Source: Dyadobacter psychrotolerans (GTDB lineage: Bacteria > Bacteroidota > Bacteroidia > Cytophagales > Spirosomataceae). From it: DNA of 64,000 bases. The notes under the pieces are model-generated. The model was not told where the DNA came from. It saw nothing but the letters and a program-made list of their open reading frames with translations, and did no database searches. The translations under genes and the position numbers were made by a program. Positions within the stretch are counted from its first letter, which is position 1. Each line of letters starts with the position of its first letter. Shown piece after piece: positions 36,395 to 45,660 of the stretch. Where the stretch lies: assembly GCF_004349265.1 (NCBI RefSeq), contig NZ_SMFL01000005.1, positions 496,301-560,300 of the forward strand, written 5' to 3'.

Positions 36395-38017
36395 ATGAAA
36401 AAAAGGTTAATACTTTTTTTGTTGCTGTCTTCTGTTGTCAGCGCGTTTTCACAATCCAGAGTTCAACCCCTGTTCAACAATCTGGAGATCGGAACCGATT
36501 TTAGGACCAATACACTTCTGACTGGCCGGGAATTAAGTTTTGGAATGCCTGTATATCGTATTCATAGGCTCGCTGATGAGTCATCGTTTGCTGTAATGCT
36601 CCGCAAGAAAAATCCAAACAAAGCGATGTGGACATTTAAGGGCGAAGTGATGGTTTTTGATGCGGCCAGCGGCCAGACCAAGTGGCAGAAGAAATTTAAA
36701 TATGCTCAAAGCCAGTTGATGATGACGGGTAATGTAATACTCCAGCAACGGGGCAACAAGCTGGAACGACTAAATCCCGAAACTGGCCTGCCGCTTTGGA
36801 CATCAAAAGGTGTTGCCTTTAAAATTTTTCCAGAACTCAACCGTGCTTTATGTTACAATCTGCAGGAAGGGGGATATAAAATCATGCAAGGTATTGATCT
36901 TGAAAATGGAAAGCCAGTCTGGAACCGGAATGTGCCGGGTATTTATGGCTGGGAGAATCTGGAAATGCTGGATCATGAAACTGCGCTGATTAAATCATCC
37001 GGCTTACATCTGGTAAAAATTACCGATGGATACGGCTGGGATATCGACAGGGTTTCGTACGCAGAAAAAGTGGATATGAAGCAGGTTGGTCTGGCGGTGC
37101 TGACTGGTGTGGCCATGGGCGCTGCCAGCGGAGCGCTTGGCGGTGCAGCATATTATGGTTATGCCGGGCCGTATGGCGGAGGTGGATATACGAACATATT
37201 TCTGGATATTTCTTCCAATCCGGTCTTTGAAAAGGATATGGTTTTCTTCGCCGCAAAGAACAGGATAAGCAGCCATTCGATGGATGGAAAAACGATTTGG
37301 TCAACCGAACTGAACGATAAGCAGACCAGTAAATCACACTTATTTAAGGAAGGAAACGTACTGTACTTGATTAATAATGGTTATGCGATGAAGCTAGGCC
37401 GTCCGGCTCGTTTTGGAACTCCATTTATTGCGGCCTTTGATGCGACTACCGGCCATCAGCTTTTTATAAAAGTTTGGGATGAACGCAAAAATTATTTTAC
37501 TGATTACATGGTTCAGGGCAACGAACTGTATCTGTTATACCGCGATAAACTGGAAATTCATGAGTTTTCTCCCGACGGGCTTACCAGAAAAAGTATGATT
37601 GATATGCAGGACGGAGTCGAGATGCATTCCTTTGTTACAGACGAATGGTTCTCGAAAAAAGACTCGGTTTGTTCCCAGCTAAGCCTTGACCGGGAGCATT
37701 ATTATATACTTTCGGAAGCCGGTGATGTTTTAAAATTCAACAATGATTTCGAACACCTGGGGAAGGTGAATGAAAATACGATATACAGGAAGTATTTTGA
37801 AAACATCGATTTCCGTTTTCTTGGCAACGCCAGGGAAACCTTTATTGTAAGTAAAACAGACAACCTGCCAGTCGCTCATTGTGAAGTTCCTGTTTCAGCA
37901 TCGCGTTTTGGGAAAAGGTTTTATTATCGAAAACCTAACTTTAATATTGTTGAGTTTGATTTAAGCCCGTTCATGAGTTCCGTAGGCAATTCCTTCGGGA
38001 ATCAGCAAGAACGTTAA
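36395..38017 (+). CDS. Secreted PQQ-like beta-propeller protein
   Basis: A 540-residue exported protein. Signal peptide is about 1-20 (MKKRLILFLLLSSVVSAFSQ). The body has repeated blade motifs of the PQQ/BamB type: D-A-x-x-G-x-x-x-W (FDAASGQTKWQKK, LNPETGLPLWTS, DLENGKPVWNR, DATTGHQLFIK). A glycine-rich hydrophobic insert near 230-265 (GVAMGAASGALGGAAYYGYAG) is unusual and could be a membrane-touching loop. Function is unknown; such propellers act as scaffolds or sensors in the envelope. Confidence 0.75.
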   Translation: MKKRLILFLLLSSVVSAFSQSRVQPLFNNLEIGTDFRTNTLLTGRELSFGMPVYRIHRLADESSFAVMLRKKNPNKAMWTFKGEVMVFDAASGQTKWQKKFKYAQSQLMMTGNVILQQRGNKLERLNPETGLPLWTSKGVAFKIFPELNRALCYNLQEGGYKIMQGIDLENGKPVWNRNVPGIYGWENLEMLDHETALIKSSGLHLVKITDGYGWDIDRVSYAEKVDMKQVGLAVLTGVAMGAASGALGGAAYYGYAGPYGGGGYTNIFLDISSNPVFEKDMVFFAAKNRISSHSMDGKTIWSTELNDKQTSKSHLFKEGNVLYLINNGYAMKLGRPARFGTPFIAAFDATTGHQLFIKVWDERKNYFTDYMVQGNELYLLYRDKLEIHEFSPDGLTRKSMIDMQDGVEMHSFVTDEWFSKKDSVCSQLSLDREHYYILSEAGDVLKFNNDFEHLGKVNENTIYRKYFENIDFRFLGNARETFIVSKTDNLPVAHCEVPVSASRFGKRFYYRKPNFNIVEFDLSPFMSSVGNSFGNQQER

Positions 38018-38130
38018 TTTGTGAATACTTATGCGGATTGCATTTTAAGCCAGAAGATCAGGGGCAATTTATTAGAACAGCGAAGAAAACGGAATTTGTA
38101 TCATCAAAGCAAAAAACTGGCCGTGTTATA

Positions 38131-38165
38131 GAAAGATCCTGCCCGGTGAACGCGCAGGATCTTTC
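38131..38165. terminator. Bidirectional terminator
   Basis: A stem GAAAGATCCTG / CAGGATCTTTC between the convergent propeller and SDR genes. Confidence 0.75.
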
Positions 38166-38184
38166 TATTTAGAACCGCATGAAA

Positions 38185-38922
38185 TTACCACGGACTAATA
38201 CCGGTCTCCGGAACATTGTCATCGCTGAAAAACTGGCCTGTCGGGCCGTCTCCTGGTAATGTAGCTGCTTTTACTAATCGGACTGCGGCATCTTCAACGG
38301 TTCCCGGTCCGCTGTGATGGTTGAAGTCTGTGGCGGTGTAGCCAGGATCGACCACGTTTACTTTAAAAGCCGTCTCGCGCAGCTCATAAGCAAGCACGAT
38401 CGTGTAGGCATTCAGTGCTGCCTTGGATGCGGTATAACATGCACCCTTAACATGATAATACTTCCAGTTTGGGTCACTGTGCAGGGTGAGCGATCCCAGT
38501 CCTGACGTTACGTTGACAATCCGTGGCACTTCCGAATTTTTTAGCAGGTCCAGAAATGCCTGAGTGGTTTCAATGGCTCCAAAAAAATTGGTCTCAAATA
38601 CCTGCCGGAAAATGCTGATATCTGCTTCACCGGCTGTTTGCGGAAAACCTCCGCTGATGCCTGCATTGTTGATCAGCACATCCAGCGATTCGATTTTACT
38701 ACCCAAAAACTGTCGCGCGGCTTTAATGGAATCCAGGTTATCGACGTCAATTGAGATGGCTTCAACCTGATCGTAACCTTCTTCTTTGAGCTGTTCCGCT
38801 GCCTGCTCGCCTTTTTGCAGATCGCGGCTGCCGATGTATACAAAATAGCCCAGTTTTAGCAACTGCCTGGCGGTTTCAAATCCGATACTTTTATTAGCAC
38901 CTGTTATCAATACGGTTTTCAT
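38185..38922 (-). CDS. SDR family NAD(P)-dependent oxidoreductase
   Basis: A 245-residue classical short-chain dehydrogenase. The N-terminal Rossmann motif is TGANKSIG (7-14); NNAGISG follows near 86-92, the catalytic Ser in NVTSG near 140, and Tyr-x3-Lys in YTASKAAL near 163. The C terminus has the PGYTATDFN motif. The K-S-I-G nucleotide loop resembles carbonyl-reductase-like SDRs. Substrate unknown. A TAATTTTG promoter element lies just upstream on its strand. Confidence 0.9.
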   Translation of the reverse strand: MKTVLITGANKSIGFETARQLLKLGYFVYIGSRDLQKGEQAAEQLKEEGYDQVEAISIDVDNLDSIKAARQFLGSKIESLDVLINNAGISGGFPQTAGEADISIFRQVFETNFFGAIETTQAFLDLLKNSEVPRIVNVTSGLGSLTLHSDPNWKYYHVKGACYTASKAALNAYTIVLAYELRETAFKVNVVDPGYTATDFNHHSGPGTVEDAAVRLVKAATLPGDGPTGQFFSDDNVPETGISPW

Positions 38923-38944
38923 AGTTCATTTTTTTATGTTGGGA

Positions 38945-38952
38945 CAAAATTA
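38945..38952 (-). promoter_or_regulatory. -7 promoter element of the SDR gene
   Basis: Read on the minus strand the sequence is TAATTTTG (TAnnTTTG), 23 bases upstream of the SDR start. The rest of the 305-bp gap to the HEAT gene shows nothing else. Confidence 0.55.
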
Positions 38953-39227
38953 GCTTGCCACATAAAAGCAGATGATACACATTGCGCAGTTTCACTGGTA
39001 CATTTCGCTGGTGGGTGTGAGGAGTTATTTCAGTGGGGCGTGGGGCTTTTGAATCGGATGTTTGTGATATGATCCTATGCGGCTCATGGTGAGTAAATTA
39101 GGATCGGTCAATGCTTTTTTTGTTTAGAATACACAATTTGTTTCCTTATCGAAAATGCGTCGATCTCGGAGTTAAGTATAAACCTAAAAAAAAGATAGAT
39201 TAACAGGATTGATAAACGAATTCACAG

Positions 39228-39746
39228 ATGAAAATTGAACTTGTATTTCAGGACAAGACTATAAAGGCAAAAGGCAAAGTTTTAACAATTGGAGATTGGC
39301 TGACAACCAGCGAATTGCCAATTAAAGAATTACTTGCCTATGCTGAAAAGCAAAAAGCGACTGATAAAGCAACTTGTATTGAAGCGGTGGAATATGCAAC
39401 AAAAAAACGACCGGAAATTGCTGACGAAAGTCTTATGGATTATGTCATCAAAACACTGAAAGATGAGGAACCAAGGATAAAATGGGAAAGTGCAAAAGTG
39501 ATAGGAAACATCGCTAAACTTTTTCCAGCGCAACTGGACCGGGCGATCAACAATCTTTTGCCAAATGCGGAAAACACAGGCACAGTAGTTCGTTGGGCGA
39601 CGGCTTATGCATTGGCTGAAATACTTAAATTGAAGACTGAAAATAATAAAAAACTACTGCCAAAAATGGAGGCTTTGTCCGAAAAAGAGGAAGACAACGG
39701 CGTAAGGAGAAAGTATATTGATGCATTAAAAATAGTTAAAAAATAA
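39228..39746 (+). CDS. HEAT-repeat protein
   Basis: A 172-residue cytoplasmic protein, all helical, with HEAT-like repeats in the region 60-165 (LKDEEPRIKWESAKVIGNIA, NTGTVVRWATAYALAEIL, EDNGVRRKYIDALKIV). Such repeats make protein-protein contacts. No enzymatic motif. It stands alone. Confidence 0.75.
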   Translation: MKIELVFQDKTIKAKGKVLTIGDWLTTSELPIKELLAYAEKQKATDKATCIEAVEYATKKRPEIADESLMDYVIKTLKDEEPRIKWESAKVIGNIAKLFPAQLDRAINNLLPNAENTGTVVRWATAYALAEILKLKTENNKKLLPKMEALSEKEEDNGVRRKYIDALKIVKK

Positions 39747-39824
39747 TATACCAAAATCAAATTATAAAACCAGAACAATCGGAAGTATGGCACTCAGCCA
39801 TCCATTAACTTCAAATTCTGTACC

Positions 39825-39935
39825 AAATGGATGGTGGATTTTGACCCAAAATATAACGGGAAAGTATAAGGCGCATCACATTTTTTTACGGATCCGACAT
39901 CAAATTGAGATACCGTCACGGGTAAATTTCGCACC
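39825..39935 (+). pseudogene. Remnant of a second VOC gene tail and neighbouring AraC tail
   Basis: About 45 bases are identical to the last codons and stop of the VOC gene at 41115-41552 (AATGGATGGTGGATTTTGACCC onward), followed by weaker similarity to the sequence after it, including the start of the convergent AraC tail (TCACGGGTAA). A decayed duplicate of the VOC/AraC junction. Confidence 0.7.
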
Positions 39936-39992
39936 TTAGTATCAGATACGTCTTTAAGCAATGTTTAATGGCCGCTATCCGAAAAGTTTTTG

Positions 39993-40509
39993 CTATAACA
40001 CTTTTTTCATCATGATATCTGTCTGTTCATCCTGACCAAACAGAAAAATATGTTTGGAGAAAGCAACAAAACCATTCTTTTCGTAGAACCGAATGGCTTT
40101 CGGATTTTCTTCCCAGACACCGAGCCAGGCGTAATCATTTTTTTGAAGCCGGGCGAACTCGACTGACTTTTCATATAAAAGTTGTCCAACCTTTTTTCCA
40201 TGATAGGTATTTTTCACATAAATCCGCTCAATTTCAAGCGAGTTTAAATCTTTTATTTCAGTTTGAGCCTGACGAATTTACTTTCAAATTTCCAACAGGC
40301 TTTTTGTCATCCCAGGCAATAAAAAATTGAGATTCCGGATTTCGCAGCTCTTTTGTTATTTTTTCTTCGCTGAAATTTTCTGCGAGATATTTTTGCATAT
40401 TGGCTTCCGTGTTGGCCTCTGCAAATGCTTCATAGAAAGTTTCTCTGCCAATTTGCTGTAAGATTACAAGATCTTCAAGGCTGACCTGGCTTATAGTTAT
40501 CTGATTCAT
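39993..40509 (-). pseudogene. GNAT acetyltransferase split by a frameshift
   Basis: The N-terminal half (40509 to 40258) has the GNAT opening (ISQVSLEDLVILQQIGRETF) and the FFIAWDDKKPVGNLK strand. The C-terminal half (from 40217, extending back to about 40270 in its own frame as QAQTEIKDLNSLEIERIYV) has the acetyl-CoA-binding region (HGKKVGQLLYEKSVEFA) and the RFYEKNGF motif. The two halves are one base out of frame. Joined they would make a PaiA-like acetyltransferase of about 170 residues. As written it is broken. Confidence 0.8.
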
Positions 40510-41114
40510 TTGAATGATGGATGTTTAATAACACAAGACTTTCTAAGTAGGAGACCGCCCGTGATAAACAAAGGGGCTGCGCGAAGCAAACAATTGTTGG
40601 CGCTTTTGCAGCAAAAATAATGGTTGTGTGGATAAACCTGGTAAAACAATCAGGCTGTTCTAAAAAGTATGGCCAGACAAACGCTGACAGGTTGATAGAA
40701 ACTGAATAAGCCCGGAACATGACTTTGACCTTTTAAGGCCGGGCCGTCCCTATTCGGTTCTCATTATGAGGCAGGTCGTCCTGCTGCTGCGGGCTCTGTT
40801 ACAGAGTTTTAGCTCAACGAAGCAAAAATAATAATTAAGCTCAATTTGGCAAAACTACCATAAATACAAAAACACGAGTATTGAAACTGAACCGGCTCCT
40901 TTGGTAATTATCTGAATTTCTGTTATATCATGAATACACCATTTTACCTTTGCATTGAGAGAAATATGCAATTGGAGATGGGAAAAAAGTATTTAAAAAA
41001 ATATTCTTTTGATGTCCGGAAAACAGCAAGGCAACTGTCTACTGGTAAAACAAAACGTTGCTTTGAAAGACCAAGCAAACCAATCAATTATTAACAACAA
41101 AACAACTGGAAAAT
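40510..41114. other. Intergenic region with promoter and hairpin
   Basis: 605 bases. It contains a GCCCGG/CCGGGC inverted repeat (40710-40715, 40739-40744), a TACCTTTG promoter element at 40945-40952, and a 42-codon ORF (40966-41094) of doubtful reality in the leader of the VOC gene. Confidence 0.5.
40945..40952 (+). promoter_or_regulatory. -7 promoter element upstream of the VOC gene
   Basis: TACCTTTG matches TAnnTTTG. Transcription would start about 150 bases before the VOC start codon, leaving a long leader. Confidence 0.5.
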
Positions 41115-41552
41115 ATGGCACTTATCAATCCATCCATCAACTTCAACGGAAATGCTGAAGAAGCATTTAACTTTTACAAATCTGTATTTGGTGGAGAATT
41201 CGCAATGATTGTACGATTAAAAGATATGGAAAGCCCGGAGAACCCGGTAGCAGAAAATGATGCAAACAAGATCATGCACATTGCCTTGCCTATAGGTCAG
41301 AACGTGCTGATGGGCAATGATGTTCCGGATTTTTTGGGGCCGGTGAATGAAAATGAAAACAGGTCCAAGATTTCGGTCAGCGCGGAAAGCCGTGAAGAAG
41401 CAGACAAATTATTTAACGGGCTTTCGGCAGGCGGAAGTGTTGAAGTGCCCATTGATGACAGTCCCTGGGGTTCCTATTTTGGCATGTTCAGAGACAAATA
41501 TGGTATTGAATGGATGGTGGATTTTGACCCAAAATATAACGGGAAAGTATAA
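41115..41552 (+). CDS. VOC family (PhnB/glyoxalase-like) protein
   Basis: A 145-residue protein of the vicinal-oxygen-chelate fold, PhnB-like subgroup: N-terminal INFNGNAEEAFNFYKSVFGG, middle MGNDVPDF, C-terminal DKYGIEWMVDFDP. Members of this subgroup often lack a proven reaction. It is convergent with the AraC regulator, 46 bp apart. A degraded copy of its 3' end lies at 39825-39935. Confidence 0.88.
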   Translation: MALINPSINFNGNAEEAFNFYKSVFGGEFAMIVRLKDMESPENPVAENDANKIMHIALPIGQNVLMGNDVPDFLGPVNENENRSKISVSAESREEADKLFNGLSAGGSVEVPIDDSPWGSYFGMFRDKYGIEWMVDFDPKYNGKV

Positions 41553-41598
41553 GTCACATCACATTTTGTATGGTTTCCAACATCAAATCGCCACACCA

Positions 41599-42489
41599 TC
41601 ACTGATACATTTCACGGGTAAGTGCCCGGTACTCTGCCGGTGTCACGCCCGTTTCCCTTTTGAAGAAGCGGCTGAAATAGGATGCGTCCGAAAAACCAAG
41701 GTCGAAACCGATTTCTTTTAATGAATATTCGGTGTGGAAAAGCATCCGTCGCGCTTCGAGCACCATGCGCTCCTGTATGTGAGCGATGGCCGGTTTTCCG
41801 CTCTGTGCTTTGATGACGTCTCTCAAATGACCGGGTGACACGTAAAGCAATGCGGCATATTCGCTCACCTGATGAATTTCGCGGAAGTTCTCTTCAATGG
41901 CTGTCTGGTATTTTTTCAGCAGCGACTTATCGTTTGCTGGCGTAAAATTCTCGTACTGCTCGCTGTACAGCCGGCTTAGATAAGTGAGCAATAGCATCAG
42001 GTAAGCCGTAATCATTCTTTGCTGCCACTCGCCGGGTTCACTGTATTCTTTCAGGATTTTTGCCAGCATATCTTCGGTGAACGTGATGTCTGCTTCTGAT
42101 AAAATCAATTCATTGGCGTTTTGCTCGTTGCGGACAATTGGCAGCCGGGCCAGTGAGTCATTATCGTGCAATGCCAGGAACTGCTTGTCAAATGCAAGTG
42201 CCGTCCCCCACATACATTTCGGTTCTTCTTTGACGATCACCTGGTTGGGACCCATTAAGTAGAAGGTGTTGTCTTTGGTTTCATAGGACGCCATATCGGC
42301 CCAGAAACGCGCGCCGCCGCGGCGGGCAAATACAAACAGGTAATAATCCTTTCTGTGCGGCACCAGCAGTTCCGACTGATGCGGCCGCACACCTTCAAAT
42401 TGCTTAATACTAAACAATTTTCCCTTCATCACCGGATCATGTTCCAGAGAAAAAACAGGCACATCCTGATTGTTTTTGATTGTATTCAT
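41599..42489 (-). CDS. AraC-family transcriptional regulator
   Basis: A 296-residue regulator. The N-terminal ~150 residues form a cupin-like sensing domain (VPHRKDYYLFVFARRGGARFW). The last ~100 hold the AraC double helix-turn-helix (YAALLYVSPGHLRDVIKAQSG and EIGFDLGFSDASYFSRFFKR, then TGVTPAEYR). Target and ligand unknown. A remnant of a second AraC gene start lies at 44636-44690. Confidence 0.92.
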   Translation of the reverse strand: MNTIKNNQDVPVFSLEHDPVMKGKLFSIKQFEGVRPHQSELLVPHRKDYYLFVFARRGGARFWADMASYETKDNTFYLMGPNQVIVKEEPKCMWGTALAFDKQFLALHDNDSLARLPIVRNEQNANELILSEADITFTEDMLAKILKEYSEPGEWQQRMITAYLMLLLTYLSRLYSEQYENFTPANDKSLLKKYQTAIEENFREIHQVSEYAALLYVSPGHLRDVIKAQSGKPAIAHIQERMVLEARRMLFHTEYSLKEIGFDLGFSDASYFSRFFKRETGVTPAEYRALTREMYQ

Positions 42490-42845
42490 GTGTTGAATGT
42501 ACGGAATTGGGGGGAGATTGTTTTACAAAATGAACATTCTGATATGGCAGCTGGTTTTTTATCTGTAAGCATTATCTTGTCATATAATAGAAAGTATCGA
42601 GTTTGAATACATTTCGTCTGTGGCAGTTTTCCACCACTGCTACCGTTTTAACGAAACTTCCTGACTCTTTCTTTGTTACTCTCTTTATTGTGCGCAATTT
42701 AGCCGGGTCTATTATTTAGAAGATGCCACAGCTGGCTTTTTTTTGTATAATAAGGCAATTAACAATCAACATTTAATTAACCGCTACAACAAAACCAATC
42801 TCCGGTATTAACCTGACCAAAGCAGGTAAAACAGAGTAACACGTT
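42490..42845. other. Intergenic region, nothing recognised
   Basis: 356 bases between the divergent AraC and GNAT-nitrilase genes. It must contain both promoters; I could not identify them with confidence and see no gene or repeat. Confidence 0.5.
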
Positions 42846-44435
42846 ATGGAAACAAACAAAGACACAAAATCAATTGAGAATATCGAGCTGGTATTTCTAA
42901 AACCGGAAGATTATCAGGAGATCAAAGAAATGATGATTGAAACCTATTCCTCCATGCCTAATGCATATTGGAAAGAACATCACATCAGAACACTGATCAA
43001 TATTTTTCACGAGGGGCAGGTAGGTATAAGAGTAGATGATGAACTGGCCGGGTGCGCTTTATCCATTATCGTTGACTACGAAAATGTTGATTCTAAGCAC
43101 ACGTACAGGCAGATTACCGGAAATTACAGTTTCAATACCCACACCAAAAAAGGAGACGTATTATACGGGATTGATGTATTCATCCGCCCCAAGTTTCGAG
43201 GCCTCAGGTTGGGAAGGCGTTTATATGATTACAGAAAAGAGCTTTGTGAGAAATTAAACCTGAAAGGAATCGTTTTTGGTGGCAGGATCCCGAATTACCA
43301 TCAGTATTCCGACAGCTTTTCTCCCAGAGAGTACATTGACAAAGTACGAAATAAGGAAATTCACGATCCCGTATTAAACTTTCAGTTGTCGAACGATTTC
43401 CACCCTGCACGGATTTTGCAGGGGTACCTGGAAGGCGATAAAGACTCCAATGAATACGCTGTACTGCTGGAGTGGGATAATGTTTACTTTGAGAAAATCT
43501 CAGACCAGGCTGCCTTCAAAAAGACAATCATCAGGTTAGGACTGATCCAGTGGCAAATGAGGCTATATAATGATTTTGATGAACTCATGCAGCAGGTGGA
43601 ATATTTTGTGGATGCGGTATCGGGTTACCGGTGTGATTTTGCGTTGTTTCCGGAGTTTTTCAATGCGCCTTTGATGTCTGACTATAATCATCTTGCAGAG
43701 CCGGATGCCATCAGAAAGTTAGCAGAATATACAGAGAGAATTGTAAGCCGTTTTTCCGATCTGGCCATTTCTTACAATATTAATATCATAACCGGAAGCA
43801 TGCCCGAGGTCGTCGATAACGTTCTTTACAATGTGGGTTATCTGTGCAAAAGGGATGGGGGGATCGAGCGATTTGAGAAATTACATGTTACTCCGGATGA
43901 AGCAAAGGTGTGGGGTATGCAGGGTGGCAATACCATCAAAACTTTCGATACGGATTGCGGAAAGATAGGTATCCTTATTTGCTATGATGTTGAGTTTCCC
44001 GAGTTGGGCCGCATTTTAGCAGACGAAGGAATGAACATTTTATTCGTGCCTTTTTTGACCGATACCCAGAATGGTTACTCAAGGGTAAGAAACTGTGCGC
44101 AGGCCCGGGCCATTGAAAACGAATGTTACGTTGCCATCGCCGGCAGTGTTGGCAATTTGCCAAAAGTACACAATATGGATATTCAATATGCCCAGTCGAT
44201 GGTTTTTACACCCTGTGATTTTTCGTTTCCTACCAACGGAATAAAAGCCGAAGCGACTCCAAATACAGAAATGATCCTGATCGCCGACGTGGATATTGAT
44301 ATGTTACGCGAATTAAATCAATTTGGAAGTGTCCGGAATTTAAAAGACAGAAGAACAGACATTTATTCAATCCTGCGTAAAATCGAAAACAAAAACAGCA
44401 AAGAATCCGAGCCTAATGTACAATTGAATATATAA
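42846..44435 (+). CDS. Fusion of GNAT acetyltransferase and carbon-nitrogen hydrolase
   Basis: A 529-residue bifunctional protein. Residues 10-195 are a GNAT domain (VGIRVDDELAGCALSI, then IRPKFRGLRLGRRLYDYR as the acetyl-CoA loop). Residues 225-510 are a nitrilase-superfamily hydrolase with the triad visible: Glu in FALFPEFFN (~274), Lys in EKLHVTPDE (~343) and Cys in GILICYDVEFPE (~380). This two-domain family is widespread in Bacteroidota and Proteobacteria; its amide substrate is not established. It stands alone with its own terminator. Confidence 0.9.
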   Translation: METNKDTKSIENIELVFLKPEDYQEIKEMMIETYSSMPNAYWKEHHIRTLINIFHEGQVGIRVDDELAGCALSIIVDYENVDSKHTYRQITGNYSFNTHTKKGDVLYGIDVFIRPKFRGLRLGRRLYDYRKELCEKLNLKGIVFGGRIPNYHQYSDSFSPREYIDKVRNKEIHDPVLNFQLSNDFHPARILQGYLEGDKDSNEYAVLLEWDNVYFEKISDQAAFKKTIIRLGLIQWQMRLYNDFDELMQQVEYFVDAVSGYRCDFALFPEFFNAPLMSDYNHLAEPDAIRKLAEYTERIVSRFSDLAISYNINIITGSMPEVVDNVLYNVGYLCKRDGGIERFEKLHVTPDEAKVWGMQGGNTIKTFDTDCGKIGILICYDVEFPELGRILADEGMNILFVPFLTDTQNGYSRVRNCAQARAIENECYVAIAGSVGNLPKVHNMDIQYAQSMVFTPCDFSFPTNGIKAEATPNTEMILIADVDIDMLRELNQFGSVRNLKDRRTDIYSILRKIENKNSKESEPNVQLNI

Positions 44436-44484
44436 AGGCATGTTGCAACAGAGCTGTTTAAAACATCGGGCTGTATAAATACTC

Positions 44485-44519
44485 AAAAGCCTGCAATCTT
44501 TCGGATTGTGGGCTTTTTT
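44485..44519 (+). terminator. Rho-independent terminator
   Basis: A stem AAAAGCCTGCAATC / GATTGTGGGCTTTT with short loop and T run, 49 bases after the GNAT-nitrilase stop. Confidence 0.8.
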
Positions 44520-44635
44520 GATTGCTTCTCATTTTTCTTTTACTATCAATTTTACTGAGATCTTGTACTGGCGCGACTACGGTGGCAAGTATTTTCGACT
44601 GGTGCAGCAGGTATATTTAAAAGTGTTTCAGATTG

Positions 44636-44690
44636 AATGATTTCCCGGCAGCATCGGGTCATGTTCCGGTGAAAAAACAGGCATATTCAG
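44636..44690 (-). pseudogene. Remnant of an AraC-family gene start
   Basis: On the minus strand this reads NMPVFSPEHDPMLPGN, clearly homologous to residues 8-24 of the AraC protein at 41599-42489 (DVPVFSLEHDPVMKGK). Nothing else of the gene remains on either side. Confidence 0.65.
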
Positions 44691-44694
44691 ATAT

Positions 44695-44847
44695 GAAACT
44701 CTAATCAACTATATACATAACAATCCGATGCACGAGCGATGGTATCTGGCATCAGGTCCTGAAATTTATCGCTGGTTATCGGCTGAGTTTTACGAATCTA
44801 AAAAGGATGAGTTTGGGATTTTGACGCATTATGGAGAGCGTTTTTAA
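44695..44847 (+). pseudogene. C-terminal remnant of a REP-associated/IS200-like transposase
   Basis: A 50-codon frame ends at TAA 44845-44847 and encodes ETLINYIHNNPM, YRWLSAEFY and FGILTHYGERF, the conserved tail of Y1-type (REP-associated tyrosine) transposases. The catalytic part is absent. It abuts the AraC remnant, so a transposition or deletion event joined the two. Confidence 0.75.
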
Positions 44848-44979
44848 GGATCGAATAATCTGTCATGTGGCGTCTTGCGATAGTGCTGTGAAGACACAGG
44901 CAAGGGTTGAAAAATGTTCAGCTCTTAACCTGTACTCATCTACTGGATCTGACGTCAACTTTACCCTGATATCACTCCT

Positions 44980-45286
44980 CATCCCGTCACATTCATTTCA
45001 AATTCCCACCCAAACTTCTCTAATAATTCGCATTAGAGTTGAAAGCCTGATATAGCTGGCGTTATTTTCAATTCGGGAAATGTAGGGTTTTATGGTTGCG
45101 CATTTGGTCGCGGGCTGTTTTTGTGTTAAACCCTGTTTCCTCCGTAACTCCTGAATCATCACCCCTTATTGGAAATGCTTCAAATTCTTCTTCGTATTGC
45201 ACTCTCGCTGCCGTTCCTCGTTTGCCATACTGTGCGTCCAGATGTGCGGAAAAAGAAATTAATTTTTTATTTAAAATCTGTTTCAT
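44980..45286 (-). pseudogene. Decayed HigA-like antitoxin copy
   Basis: The first ~40 codons (LNKKLISFSAHLDAQYGKRG...EEEFEAF) match the intact antitoxin at 45661-45975. A frameshift follows, after which another frame continues with GLTQKQ and YISRIENNAS, again matching. The 3' flank is also shared. It is a duplicated antitoxin that lost its frame. Confidence 0.8.
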
Positions 45287-45439
45287 AGGGAGTTGCCATT
45301 GGTTTTATTAAAGTTAGACAATTTGAAGTAATCGAATATGTAACAAAAATAGAAAAGGTTAACAGCCATGAAGCCAATCACTCTTAGGAACTCTACGCCG
45401 TAACATTCAAACAAAAACAACAACCAAACACCTCATTTC

Positions 45440-45640
45440 CTACTCACTCCTTAAACTCTTAACCGGATTCATCAACGCCGCTCTAATACTCTGAAAACTA
45501 ATCGTAAACAACGCAATGCCGGTGGCCACTAAACCAGCCAGGGCGATGACCCACCATTCGAGGGTGGTTTGGTAGGCGAATCCCTGGAGCCATTTGTCCA
45601 TGGCGAACCAGGCAATGGGGGAGGCGATGAGGATCAGTAC
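45440..45640 (-). pseudogene. C-terminal remnant of a MacB-type permease
   Basis: About 65 codons are almost identical to the last transmembrane helix and tail of the permease at 46522-49128 (KWLQGFAYQTTLEWWVIALA, ending NPVKSLRSE). The downstream flank (45384-45440) is also duplicated at 46466-46520. The upstream part is replaced by the antitoxin gene. Confidence 0.85.
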
Positions 45641-45660
45641 CAACTCGCCAACACCACTCC

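Noticed and set aside
40966..41094. 42-codon ORF before the VOC gene
   Set aside because: In the transcribed leader but no ribosome-binding site and no recognisable sequence; too weak to list as a gene.
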